Assembly: GCA_907165275.2 (NCBI GenBank)
Contig: OU015661.1
Span: forward strand, 5,277,501 to 5,341,500
Length of the DNA: 64,000 nucleotides
Direction of reading: 5' to 3'
Source of the DNA: Zygaena filipendulae
Taxonomy: Eukaryota; Arthropoda; Insecta; Lepidoptera; Zygaenidae
The position numbers and the translations under genes are program-made. The notes beneath the pieces are model-generated. The model was not told the origin of the DNA and searched no databases. It worked only from the letters and a program-made list of their open reading frames with translations. Below, piece after piece: positions 47,901 through 58,505 of the stretch. How positions within the stretch are numbered: position 1 is the first letter of the stretch; each line of letters begins with the position of its first letter.

Positions 47901-48192
47901 CCGTATAAAAAATATGGGACACGTATTTTTTAATTTTTTACGTAATCGAAAAATAACGGAGATACATGAAGTCGAAATGTCGCGTGACGTCACGCCATGC
48001 TACAGTTTATAGCACGTTGTGACTGTGTTTTCGCAGGTGAATTTGAAGGCGGGCGAGGGCTCGTACTCGGAGGGCGTGTGCGTGATGAAGCCGACGGCGC
48101 CCGGGTTCACGCTGCGGCCGTCGCTCGGCTCCGCGTTCCAGCCGCTGCAGCCGTCCGCCTCGCCCAGCCCGCCCGCCCCCGCCCCCCACTGA
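35913..48192 (+). CDS. GLCCI1: GLCCI1/FAM117-family protein, complete (8 coding exons, 349 aa)
   Basis: Coding exons: 35913-36129, 39942-40069, 41719-41866, 43250-43389, 44267-44366, 45890-45946, 47339-47442, 48037-48192. All introns are GT-AG and the phases close to 1050 bases. I chose ATG 35913 (AAAATGTCGGG); the frame is open upstream but has no earlier ATG. Family signatures are RRTASLDTLDQKGQWSRD at residues 83-100, DKSTQTD at 111-117, SVEGLNQEIEKLVL at 181-194, TPEGHRAPL at 213-221 and REPPDGCEK at 290-298. In vertebrate GLCCI1 and FAM117A/B the corresponding blocks are RRTSSLD...GQWPRD, DK.TQTP and REPPEGCER. The protein is serine-rich, predicted disordered and without membrane segments; its biochemical role is not established. 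The C-terminus after PPDGCEK is much shorter than in vertebrates and ends in a Ser/Pro/Ala tract. Exon 6 is a 57-base, frame-preserving micro-exon with a weak acceptor. Intron 1 (3.8 kb) holds a decayed retrotransposon. Confidence 0.9.
37170..39550 (-). pseudogene. Decayed RTE-type non-LTR retrotransposon in GLCCI1 intron 1
   Basis: Reading the minus strand, 39547-39257 gives an RT N-terminal segment ending in DEVKSAAEKLKSEKATGP. Then LRFADDVIIFAENANELKQM (active-site box at 38592-38603), a connection region, and NTTIIPTLTYGSQTWALT...MLKITRKDRIRN...KLKWSWAGHI at 38307-38060 follow. The last piece (RVWKALGEAFARQG-like) lies at about 37180-37250. Frame breaks separate the parts, so it is dead. 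The order and motifs are those of the endonuclease-reverse transcriptase genes of RTE elements. Confidence 0.8.
37370..38040 (-). mobile_element. 3' fragment of a second non-LTR retrotransposon inserted in the RTE copy
   Basis: RTE coding sequence stops after SWAGHI near 38040 and resumes near 37355. The segment between reads HEEVLNKQNSRDTHKLFMPP, then ICYDFKDF..SLPNHFKSLN with QFKNKVFG, then FYTISEFFEYID, which is the usual C-terminal tail of CR1/Jockey-like LINE reverse transcriptases. An A/T-rich trailer (37.4-37.8 kb) follows. Confidence 0.65.
40421..40795. mobile_element. Family N foldback element
   Basis: CGACTTTCAAAAAACACAAA at the left pairs with TTTGTGTTTTTTGGAAGTCG at the right. 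The inner arms continue through ATGCACTATA/TATAGTGCAT and ATTATTGGTTT/AACCAATAAT. In GLCCI1 intron 2. Confidence 0.8.
42160..42466 (+). repeat. CTAGCTGT-type repeat pieces
   Basis: CACGTTAGTTTCGGAGATCC and, further on, CCCGCGGGAATTCCGGGATA, GTACCCTATGTCCTTCTCTG, GTTAAGGCGTGAA and TTTATAATATTAGTAAGGAT match the long form of the repeat. In GLCCI1 intron 3. Confidence 0.75.
42493..42819. mobile_element. Family A foldback element, copy 4
   Basis: Best-preserved termini of the family: AATGGGGATGTTGACTA and TAGTCAACATGCCCATT. The inner pair ATTAGTCCGTC / GACGGGCTAA and two TGACGTCAC blocks are present. 327 bp, in GLCCI1 intron 3. Confidence 0.85.
43540..43716 (-). repeat. CTAGCTGT-type repeat, reverse
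   Basis: It ends GTGAAACCGCGCGGGACAGCTAG; the tail side has ATTTAACTCAAAAACTACTGG. In GLCCI1 intron 4. Confidence 0.75.
44560..44876 (-). repeat. CTAGCTGT-type repeat, reverse, diverged
   Basis: AATCTTCGAAACGC...AAACCGCGGGGCACAGCTAG closes the copy; an inner CACGCGGGTGAA block is repeated. In GLCCI1 intron 5. Confidence 0.65.
45108..45586 (+). repeat. CTAGCTGT-type repeat, long copy
   Basis: ACTAGCTGTGCCTCGCGGTT, then GTACCCTATGTCCTTATCTG, TTTCATCCAAATCCGTTCAG, ACATACAGACAGACAAACAG and a tail of TACAGTTTTATTATGAGTAT. It ends about 300 bases before GLCCI1 exon 6. Confidence 0.75.
46568..47267. mobile_element. Family L inverted-repeat element
   Basis: The ends AGGGCGCGTCCACACCAATC and TTGGTGTGGACGCGCCT are inverted repeats continuing into GAGCAGCC...GGCGAGG-type GC-rich arms. 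The interior holds a fragment of family M (about 47075-47190). Open frames within it are GC-rich shadows. 700 bp, in GLCCI1 intron 6. Confidence 0.8.
47864..48023. mobile_element. Family A half-element, copy 5, next to GLCCI1 exon 8
   Basis: The terminus AATGGGCTTGTCAAC, the inner TTAGTCCGTCCG and the block GACGTCACGCCATGCTACAG match family A. Homology stops near 48023, 13 bases before the exon 8 start at 48037. The other half is missing. Confidence 0.8.
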
Positions 48193-48691
48193 CTCCCCGC
48201 CCGCCCCTGCACCCGCACCGCCCCCACCAAGGTACCGCATCCCTCGAGCTCACCCCCTCACTCCTGATGTGTGCCGTGTCACTCGCCCGCGCGACTGGTT
48301 GCTGCTACTACTAAAACTGCTTTCCTTTCCGACAGAGCATTCAAAACGGGAGTAGGCACATAATGTACGCGCGTAAAGCACCTACATTTCGGCCAGTAAA
48401 TACCTATAAATCGCGATCAGCCCGCCATTAGTATGCGTGAATAGACGATGCGTGCTGTACGTGTATACTTTGTCGCCCCTTAGATCAAAGGAAAAACTAA
48501 CGTAGCCAGCTCTTGACAAATCCCGTTTTGAATTTGCTATTCTTTTTTAATTAAAGAAATGACTTGATGATTCGTTAAGCGATTTTGGTACAATCCAGCA
48601 CAGTTCGGAGCTGTTTGTCGTTCGTTACTTTTTTTTTATTTACCAAACAAAATTTACAATAAAATTGCGCGCACGCTGTCCCTTTTTAGGT

Positions 48692-50440
48692 ATGTTCCGT
48701 TATATACTGATAGCACTGTAAAGTATGACGTCAATTCAGTATACTGCGAAGCCGTTCCTTTATACTGAGGTATACAAGTTAGTTTAAAACGGAACACAGT
48801 ATACTGTCATCCATGTCATTGTCATGTCACGCTGTCGACCACTCATGTCAACCGACCGACGCGGTTGAACAATCGCGTTATTTATTCGATATTTCCATCA
48901 CCGCAGCCGTTTTGTTTTCCTACAAAGAAGCTAGTTTTCGAGAGAGAACAGTGTTTTATCTTGAGGGACAATCTAACATTGTCATTGGCGTTTCGCCATA
49001 ATTACTTTAATTGCTGAAAAAAATAGATTCATTGAAAAAAATAAATTCGATAAATCGCGATAGATTGCCATTATTGAAGAAGAAGAAGAAAATTCATTGG
49101 CCCGAGGTTGATCACGTAATAAAACCACTTGCTCTCAGTGGTTTGATTACCTCGAAAACGCTAGTGCTCACAGTAGAAAAATGGCGACGATTATGACATC
49201 ATACTGCCTACTGCGACTACTGCGGCAGTATACTGAAAGATATAATAGGCTAGTTGACAAAATTTGGAAATTAGTTTAAAACTATAGCTTAGCATCTATT
49301 TTACTCCAAAAATATGTTATTTTAAGAAAAATAGGTCTTTTATATTAGTATTTTGGGTTTTTAGAAATGAACTTGAAATTAACCGCGAAAAAGGCCAAGA
49401 CTGTCATGGCGTCTTGAATGACGTCACGTCTCACGAAACAGCCGTGTTTGTTTATGACAGTCAATTGTGTTTTTTAATAAATAATGAATTACTCGTATTA
49501 TAAATACTGTATGGTGCCCCAATGTAAAAGTACAACGATAAAAACGCCAAACAAATTATCATATACGTTCAGAACAATAAACAAATACGAAAAAGTGGTT
49601 AAAAATGGCAAGGAGGCAAGATGCTCTTACTTTATCAACTGATTCCACAATTTATTTCCGTGAAGATCATTTTGATGTAAGTATTAAACACAACTTGACG
49701 TATCTATTTATAAATGTATAGTAAAAGACATGAATTTGGCAAAATCTACCATAATATACCATACATCTATACATATAAAATGCTTTGTCCAGAATGACTG
49801 GTGGATCAACACACAGCCTAAACCGTTGATCGTAGGAGGGTGTGTTCTTTTTAAGACGTAGGCATCCGATAAGAAAGGATTTTTGAAAATTTAACACCTA
49901 AGGGGATAAAAAGGGGTTGCAAAGTTTGTGAAACAATTCCGCGGTAACTTCGAAATTATCGCGGGTGAAACCACGCGGGAAAGCTAGGTAACCTATAAAA
50001 TGTTATGACTTGAATAGGGTTTTATGATTTATTTGAATAAAAATATTACTTTCTTTTATAAAATGTAATACATAATTCATACTCTTCTTATTTTTTTAGT
50101 TGCCAAACGATATGATTAAGTAATTATAATTAAATAAGATATCTCTCAAGATTAAACTAAAAACAAACTGTATTAATTTAACAATAATTGCTGAAAACTC
50201 GAAATTTATACAAAAATGACAGCTGCAACATAATGTTTCACGCTCGTTCCGAGGGGCGTGACGTCACGCTTCCAGGCGCTTCTCTGATTGGTGTTTAATG
50301 TCGCGTGATTAAACGCCTCATTTTGTCGATTTTATTTTACAAAAATATTATTAATCTTTTATTATTTTAATAGAAAAGTTGTTTTTTTGTTTACTTATTA
50401 TCATGGTTAATCATTAGTGCTATCAGTAATAGCCGAACAT
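48692..50440. mobile_element. Family J inverted-repeat element, copy 3, with a large internal insertion
   Basis: Left end ATGTTCCGTTATATACTGAT, right end CTATCAGTAATAGCCGAACAT. Family J sequence is recognisable at 48692-49235; the following 1.2 kb are foreign to the other copies and contain a reverse CTAGCTGT-type repeat at 49780-49988. Confidence 0.65.
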
Positions 50441-51165
50441 ACCCTTGATCTGTTACGGAACAGGAAACGTTATAGACACGAGGACGCACTTAAAAGTTCA
50501 AGGTCGGGTGTGTAATAGGTACAAATCGCGTGACTATTAATTTGTGACTCCACTTACTAATTTTTTTAATCTCTTTATTTAAAGCTTTGAAAAGTTAGGT
50601 ATAGGACTATATTTGGATTGGATGACTTATTATTATCGTAGACATTTGGATACTTTTCCGGTCTAACGTTGTTTTTATTCACTCTTAGTAGCCTACACAC
50701 GTCTTATTTGGTAGGTTTTATTTAATTTACTAAATCCTTCAGCGTAATTGTTTTAACTAAAGTAAATTATAAATAGTGGATTTAATGCCCAAACACCAAA
50801 AAAAATACCTTAAAATATAAAACGGACTATGCGTATGAGTGGGCAGCGTTTGAGGGAAGCGGATCGAAATCACATAACTTGACTATTTTAGTTTACAACA
50901 CATCGACATTATCGCTGCATTTGAAGGTTTTTTATTTTATACTATTTGAATGTACCAAGATAGTTTTATGTTTTCCATCTTATACATGGTTATATGTTAT
51001 GGTTTTACATGAATTTCACTGTCAATATATTCCGACTTCGTATACGCGTATCGCTTGTCGGAACTGAGGCCGAATTTTTGAATCGCTCGCATTACTTTCG
51101 CACACGGATTCTCAAATTCACTTGCGAATGCTCATACATCTTTGTAAGCATTCACATTCAAATCT

Positions 51166-51622
51166 GGGACCGTATTTTTGAATTTCTCGATTTACTTTCG
51201 CACGCGGAATCGCGAATACATTTTAAGCATTCACATGCGAATCTTGCAATAGGCTAGTTTCCTGGGTAAAAAAAACAAAATTCTATTTAGTCCGTCAGTT
51301 AGATAATAAAAAAATAAAAGACACGTATTTTTTGCTTTTTTTAAATAATGGAAATATGCATAGATAAAGCGCATTAAAGTTTAGGGTGGGGGACTTGTGT
51401 CGTCAAAGCTCGCTATAACGTGCAAACAAACTGTAGCGAGGCGTGACGTCATGTGAAATTTCGACTTGATATATCTCCGTTATTTTTTGGTTACATAAAA
51501 AATAAAAAAATACGTGTCCAATATTTTTTAATAATCTACAAAACGGACTAAAAAGAAAAATTTAGGAAACTAGCCTATTCCTTGTGCGAAAAGTAATTCG
51601 AGCGATTCAAAAATACGACCCC
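51166..51622. mobile_element. Family M element interrupted by family A copy 6
   Basis: GGACCGTATTTTTGAATTTC at the left pairs with ATTCAAAAATACGACCCC at the right. A family A element (51248-51579) sits in the middle. A diverged M fragment precedes it at about 51064-51165 and another lies inside element L. Confidence 0.75.
51248..51579. mobile_element. Family A foldback element, copy 6
   Basis: Variant termini AATAGGCTAGTTTCCT and AGGAAACTAGCCTATT enclose the conserved pair TTTAGTCCGTCAG / AAACGGACTAAA and GCGTGACGTCATG. 332 bp. Confidence 0.85.
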
Positions 51623-52018
51623 CGAGTTTCACCGAACTAACGTATCTCACGTCATGTGTCTTTATATTCCAGATTGCATTTCCATGTGACAATAATTCAT
51701 AATATTATTATTTCGTAAACTTAATGAATGATATGTATGTATTCTTTATATTGTATTGAATTTAATGTAATATTATCGTTAGTTAACTTTTATTAAGAAA
51801 CCCGACAGGAGACGCGTGTTGAACTCTTATTTGTGATAGAGTAACTGTATAATCACATGGTGCCGGATAGGCCAAAATCAGATGAAACTAGACGCAGGCA
51901 AAGATTTAGGTCGTCACTAAGTAGCGGAAATTGTTTTCCGTTTTGGTCATTCGCATTTTGTATACTTAAGGCCCTTGCAAGGGTCAAACTAGCGTCACCG
52001 GCTATAAAAGTCTATCCA

Positions 52019-52250
52019 CCGCACTCAGAGTCGATTTTAATGATTACTTAGTTAAGTATAGATTTTTAAAACAAAACTGCCGCAATCAGACAAATTTAAT
52101 AAATTAATGTTAATTGGCATTTAACTAATTGATTTACATCTCATTAAATGCCAATTAACATTAATTTATTAAAGTTGTCTGATTGCGCCAGTTTTGTTTT
52201 AAAAATCTATACTTAACTAAGAAATCATTAAAGTCAACTCTGAGTGCGGC
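52019..52250. mobile_element. Family B foldback element, copy 2
   Basis: CCGCACTCAGAGTCGATTTT and AAAGTCAACTCTGAGTGCGG bound a 232-bp near-palindrome with inner arms TTTAATAAATTAATGTTAAT and its reverse. Confidence 0.9.
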
Positions 52251-53808
52251 GATAAGATAGGGAAAATATAGTTAAGTAAAAACCTTAATATAAAAACAGT
52301 ATAACAAAAAGGGGAACGTTTTCTGACATGTAACAATATTGCATATTGCAGAATTTAAAATTAGCGTTTACCTTGTTTACATCTAGACGCGCGGCAGCGT
52401 TTCAAGTCGAGTTCAATATTCTCGACGAGATTTTTATAGCAGGTATGCACTAGTTTTGATTCCTTGTGGGCTTCAAATTGTTTTTCTAAATCTCATTATG
52501 ATGACTAGGTATGTATTTTGATCTCATTTCACGTATTATTTTATCACTGTGTACATAATTGCTGTAACAATGTAATTTTTAAAGCATCGATTTATATTAT
52601 ATGTTAAGTAAACAATATTGCAAAAGTAATTTATAAAATTTGAGGACCTCGGACCAAATTACTTAAATGGCCACGTTTTTGAGGTCAATAGGTAAAGAAT
52701 GCGATGATTCTAATGCAATGAGCTTTAAATTTGGAAATAAAATGTAAAGAGAATAGACTGACATTTTTGGATTTAAAGTTATTCTTTCTCTCATATAGAC
52801 ATCCAAAATAAAAATTATATGTAAAGAATTACACTCCACTACAAACTTTATCGGACATGCGTAAGTAAATTTCACCATTCAAACTCTATCATCGTCACAA
52901 TATTTTCTTGTCACAAACATAACTAATTACAGTCTTGGGGCCTAACATTTCTATAACAGTTTTATTTTAATCGTACACAGCTTCCAATTATATGTCAACC
53001 TTACACACTGTATGTAAAGTCGAAATTACAATGGTAAAAATTTCATTTTTTTCAATTTCAAAAATAAAAATTTCAAACACAGTATCAGTATACAACTGGA
53101 AATTAAACTATCAGATACTAATCATCTTACTGGCAAAATTAGCTGCAAATATTTACAGTTGAAAGTATACACCGTTATATGTTCATAAAATAAAAAAAGA
53201 CTTCTTTTTTTTCTAACGATAACAATATAATGGGTGAAGCTGAAGGCGCTCGCCGCTCATTCGCTTTACACACACATCGCCGCGTGCCGGTATCTAAAAA
53301 GATAACCGATCCGACCGAAATTAATTTTACTTCACGGACGTGTTGTCACTAATCACTCCAATGGTAGTGACAAGTGTCTTATAATTATCTGGCATTATGT
53401 AAACAGCATTAGCATATTATTGCGTCAAGTTAGGGCAGCAAGCTGGTATTACATGTATTTTTCGTTCGTCCCTGCTTACTAAAGTGTAAGATCGAAATTT
53501 ATATGGACGAAATTTAATGTAAGGTTAAAGTAACACATCTTGTAGCAGAGCTCGTTAGGCGAACGTTCGCTAAAGGCAACGAGCACTAAGGTCGTCTTCG
53601 CTACTTATAGCCGACCGTTGCTTGCTATATAAATAAGTTGTGTCTGATAGTAAATGACTAGTCTTCATAGTCATATTTTTATTGTCAAAGTTTGTATTGA
53701 TACTGCCCAAAATGTTTTCCATCATCGAGACTGATTGATAATGTACCTATCGTAAAATGTTGAAAATTGCACGTAAAGTAGTTAGACCTTTTGAATGTAC
53801 ACGGATAG

Positions 53809-54020
53809 GTATATACGCAGTGGCGTTCCTTCCATACAAGCCCAGAAGCCTGTTTTGTCTAACCAAAACACTTGCCACAGAATATCAATATTTTAATAAG
53901 TATAAATAAAGTGTATGAGCATAAATACTTATAAAAATATTTGATACTCCACAAGCAAGCGCTTCAGCTAGGCAGGCCGGGCTTTTGGGCTTGTATGGAA
54001 GGAACGCCGCTGTATATACG
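53809..54020. mobile_element. Family O foldback element
   Basis: Arms of about 35 bases: ATATACGCAGTGGCGTTCCT continuing to CATACAAGCCCA, against TGGGCTTGTATGG and AGGAACGCCGCTGTATATA. 212 bp, one copy seen. Confidence 0.8.
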
Positions 54021-54974
54021 GTCATTTTCAAAAGTGCATATTGAATTTTATAAATGGTGGCTTGCTTACACACAGGGTAGCACAATAAATAAATAATATA
54101 ATCTTTTGAACCTTAAGTTATAGCTGTTGTTTTTTTACCATTAATATTGGCAATATGTGAAAGAATGCGAACTGTAGCGTGCACGCGATTTTAGTCTTGG
54201 ACTTTTGTATATGGCTGTACAATGAAAACTATTTTTTATCTGTTGTGAAATTCAATTGCAAATATATATATATATGTATGTATGTCATATTAAACTTGTA
54301 TGTATATTTTTGACGGCTCACCTTTGGAATATTATATAGTAATAATTTTAAATTGTGACATTGCTCAAAACAAAATGTTTCATTATGAGCCATACTTGTG
54401 AATACATACTGAATTTGAAAATGTTAAAATTACTCATTTGCCGACGTCCTGTCGGTCCTGTATTGTTTGGTAAAATAACGGAATATACATATAAGTTATA
54501 TTCTTCGGTTTTCGTTACATGTTGATTGACGACATACGTCGATTAATAAACACTAACTCTCATTGGGTGTTTGTATATTTGAAAAGTAACACGAAGTTGG
54601 CATAAACTTAGCTAAGAGTACTTATGTGTAACATATAAGAGAATTTCCTGAAGGTGCTGACTTCTTTGGTTCAGGTGGTTATTATACTTATAAGCTAATC
54701 GACTGAGTTGGGATGATAACGTCTGGTATTACAAAAATAAAAAATCCAGTGTCGGAGTGACATACCAATAATAGAAAAAAGTCGATAGACGACGATTGGC
54801 GCTTCGAAAATAGCACCGTAAATGCTGCTATTTAACAGAGTTTTGCAAAGTGAGAGCCGCGTTTTGCATTTTCTCTCATAGACCGTTTTAGCGACTTCGT
54901 ATTAGTGTTGAAAACTTATCTACTATAATAATTTTTATTTTAATATAAAACTACAACAACTTTAACATAAAATA

Positions 54975-56068
54975 TATATGTTATGGACCAAGTGATAAGT
55001 TGGGCAGTATACATAATGCCCGGTCATTATGAAAAATGCCCAATATGAGAGTGCAATTTGATAATAATTATTCAAATAATCAAATTGACCGGGCATTATA
55101 CATATTGCCCATCACCTTTTGGGCAGAGTAATACAAACATATTTAATTACAATTTTTTATTGTTATTGTCATTTAACTAACTACCTAATCATATTGTCTT
55201 TGACTGGAACAATCAATTTCTCTGTTTCTCCAACAGCCATGACGTCAAATCTTCGCAAACGCTGATAATCTTGATATACAACGTGTTAATGAATTAACTG
55301 AAAACTAGAAAGTAGTTTGCTCAGAATCGACTAGCGAATCGATCGCACTATGTTTTAATATAGGTTATGCTTTTTTTTTTCTAGCCCAGGTCTAAATTAT
55401 TTATAATATAATATTTGGCGCGTACGCCGCCCGCAGCAAAAAAAATCGAACCGGTAGGCGCGGGCGTAGCGCTTGGAATTTCGTAGACAGATCACCCACA
55501 AACTAATGTTGAATAACTTTTAAAGTATACATTTTTTTCGACTTAAAATATATTTTAATCATATTATTGTTCAATTTTTTAAATGGGGTGTATCAGGTTT
55601 TCAGTTAATCATTAATACGTTGTATAATCTTGAAGCTTGAAGGCGCTTGAAGTCCGCCGCACGAGCCGCACGCTGAATGGCGGTCTCTGATTGGCCAAAG
55701 CGTGTCACGCCATGCGTACTTCCCTCCCCGCCCTCGTACCGCGTTAAATATAGCTTTATTATCAAATTGCCCAATTGTCATGTAGCATTATAATAATTAC
55801 CTTGCAATGTGATAAATAATGAAGTTAAGATAGTAATTAATCACTTAGCCCGATAAAGCTAGACATTATTCATATTGATCGTGCATTATAAATAATGCCC
55901 GCATTAATCACCTGCGGGGCTAAGATGCGCAACACGATAAAATTATATCGAGCCATTTTATCGATTCTCGTCGACAAAACCATACAATATGTCGACGAGA
56001 ATCGATAAAATGGCTGGATAAAATTTTATCGTGTTGCGCATCTTAGCCCCCCTGGTCCATAACATATA
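54975..56068. mobile_element. Composite inverted-repeat locus S with inner foldbacks
   Basis: TATATGTTATGGACCA at the left and TGGTCCATAACATATA at the right are exact 16-bp inverted repeats 1.1 kb apart. Inside are a small foldback with ATAATGCCCGG/CCGGGCATTAT (about 54995-55117), an inverted pair at 55264-55634 (TACAACGTGTTAATG / CATTAATACGTTGTA) and hairpin H. Confidence 0.6.
55916..56050. repeat. 135-bp hairpin element H
   Basis: 60-base arms 55916-55975 and 55991-56050 pair almost perfectly around a 15-base loop. The arms start GGGGCTAAGATGCGCAACAC and meet at CTCGTCGAC/GTCGACGAG. Confidence 0.9.
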
Positions 56069-56870
56069 CACTTGACAGTGATAAGTAATATTTTACAGAA
56101 TGAAAATTTGAGACGCGGCTACCTGTCCGTTGTTAGCAACTAGGACACGTTCGTAAGAATGACGATGTAATGTTTCAGGTTGTACTTTTAAAACTTTTAC
56201 AGGGATAGGATAAAGATAAAAATCTTCAAGATCTATAAATGCAGCTAGAAATAACTACGAGAGTATTGGATGAGTGTTTCTCAATAGTATACAACAGTTC
56301 GGGTAGCTACCCACTGGTCAGTCAATTTTCAGCCCATACAATGCAATAAAGATGTATTGATTTTAACCATTACGATACGAAATATAACAAATGTTACATA
56401 AAGAAAACCGAGCCAGTATTTAAACTCCGGATTTTAATGTTGGTAACTTACACAATAAAATTATTTTTAAGTGCAGTATTTAGCCGTAATTCTGATAACA
56501 TTAATAATTAACCGCAGAATGTTTTAATTTTGCTTTCTGAAGGACAATCTGTAGTTTATCGATAGTTTGTCGATCAATAAATAGTCTTATATCCCGTTAC
56601 CTTTGATAGGTGATTAGTGATTCATTTGCTGAAAATTGTGTTGTTTGCATTGCTTCCCATAAGCTTCCGTTATACTTTTTAGAGGAACTAACTCACCACA
56701 CATGAAAATCAAAAAAATTTCTATCCATTATCAGTTTTGTACATACAATATTTAAGACTCGCGTCACAGTCCAAGTTGTAATTTAGAAATTATGTAACCA
56801 ACCTTCCCTTTGTCGTTACCAAATGTGAAATAACAATTGTTAACCAGGGCCAGCCCAGGGTAGTAAACTT

Positions 56871-57109
56871 ACCGCCGCACTCAGAGTCGACTTTAATGAT
56901 TACTTAGTTAAGTATAGATTTTTAAAACAAAACTGCCGCAATCAGACAAGTTTAATAAATTAATGTTAATTGCCATTTAACTAATTAAGTTACATCTCAT
57001 TAAATGCCAACTAACATTAATTTACTGATCGTCTCTGATTGCGGCAGTTTTGTTTTGAAAATCTATACTTAACTAAGTAATCATTAAAGTCGACTCTGAG
57101 TGCGGCGGT
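56871..57109. mobile_element. Family B foldback element, copy 3
   Basis: ACCGCCGCACTCAGAGTCGA and TCGACTCTGAGTGCGGCGGT delimit a 239-bp near-palindrome; it is the best-matched ends of the family. Confidence 0.9.
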
Positions 57110-58361
57110 TAGTGTCCTTTGTTTACATGTCTAGCTATGGTAAACGAGCGCACGAACATGAACAAAGGTTCAATCTATAGTATTTCTAAGCTGAGTAAGA
57201 GACAATGTTGTGAGAAAACTAATGTTTGACACATTGAGCTATATTATAAATACTAAATGGTTTGACAGTAAGTTTAGTATAACTGATTGACAAGATGTGT
57301 TACGGATTTTGTAGATTATTACTTACCAAATTCAACAAAATCCGAAACACTTCACATTCACTCAAAATAAGCATGCAGCTTTTGTAACGCACACAAAACA
57401 TATGAAGCATCGAAAGTAGTCTTCATATCTTCGTTCTTTCTCCTCTTTTGATGTGTATTTTTCTGGTGACAAAGCCGATGTTCGTATTGCTGTAGAAGGT
57501 ACGAGGGTCTTAACGTCATTAGCACGACGCCCTATGGACATGTAAATAATTAAATGTGGTAATTATGACATATGAGACAAAAAAATCTTAACTATTACCT
57601 GTTTTTTGTCTGAATAGCACCAAATTTAGCTGTTAATAATCAATGGAGCTATAGTTTTAATCAAATTTAAAATTGTAAGTTGGGAAATGGTATTCTACTA
57701 AAGATGTATAATAAAATTTTTGACCATCAAATGCATCTTTATGGAATCCTTAATGATTAATAAGTACATAAAGATATTTTTGTATGTATCGAGTAGTAGT
57801 GCAAGATATAAACCATTAAGTAACATGGCTAGGACCTTAGATTTGATAGTTCTTTTATTAACGGTCAAGATTATTTTGAAGTTTGCTTTAAGATAATGGA
57901 TAGGTTTTTATTTTATTTTTATATTAGATTTTAAATACTAACATTAAACTAAACCAAAAGTGCCCATTGAAATAAGTTTATAATACAAGCAAGCCTTTTG
58001 TTCAGCATTTTGTTAAACGTTTAGGCAACAAAATTAGTGTATAAGAAAAAATATCGAAGGATTGTTGAGTTTTGTTTATCTAAAATTGTTGAGGTTTATT
58101 GATAATAATAAATTCAATTAGTTTTTTTACTAGTGATGCTCAATAAAAGGTTTGCTTAGGTAGCGGCATTAATTAACATCATTATAATAGTACCTATATA
58201 TACTTTAAATAATAATAAAAATGGTTTTATCATAGTTTTGTTTCAGAGAAAAAATTATAATTACTATTTTGTTTCTAATATTTTATCACTTTTACCTGTT
58301 TTCACTGTATCTTGCTGTATTGCAGACATATCCAATATACAGACTGATTTGATAAAAAATA

Positions 58362-58367
58362 TTTATT
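58362..58367 (-). terminator. Candidate polyadenylation signal of POLR2D
   Basis: AATAAA on the minus strand about 140 bases after the POLR2D stop. No closer canonical hexamer was seen on that strand. Confidence 0.4.
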
Positions 58368-58505
58368 TTTTAATTCAAACCAACCAAAAGTCATAACTTT
58401 GATTAAATTTAATGTATTTTAGTTTAATTAAATAAAAAAGGAAATAGAGTCATTAAATATTATTATGACAGATAAAATTTTTGGTTTTAAACAAACCTAT
58501 AGGTA

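Larger units (their letters stand above)
48193..58505. other. GLCCI1 3' UTR and intergenic region before POLR2D
   Basis: About 10 kb without a credible coding exon. Elements J, M, A, B, O, S and H lie in it. Stretches at 52.3-53.8 kb and 54.0-54.6 kb look unique and 3'-UTR-like, with scattered AATAAA (for example near 49483 and 54545), so the GLCCI1 trailer could be long; the sequence alone cannot place its end. 57.1-58.3 kb is AT-rich with nothing recognisable. Confidence 0.5.

Noticed and set aside
48000..48314. Alternate-frame open frames around GLCCI1 exon 8
   Set aside because: Shadows of the GC-rich coding exon; the in-phase frame ends at 48192.
52381..52445. Short open stretch ending in GCAGGTATGC, considered as an extra GLCCI1 exon
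   Set aside because: No similarity to the vertebrate C-terminus and no convincing acceptor; GLCCI1 already ends in frame at 48192.
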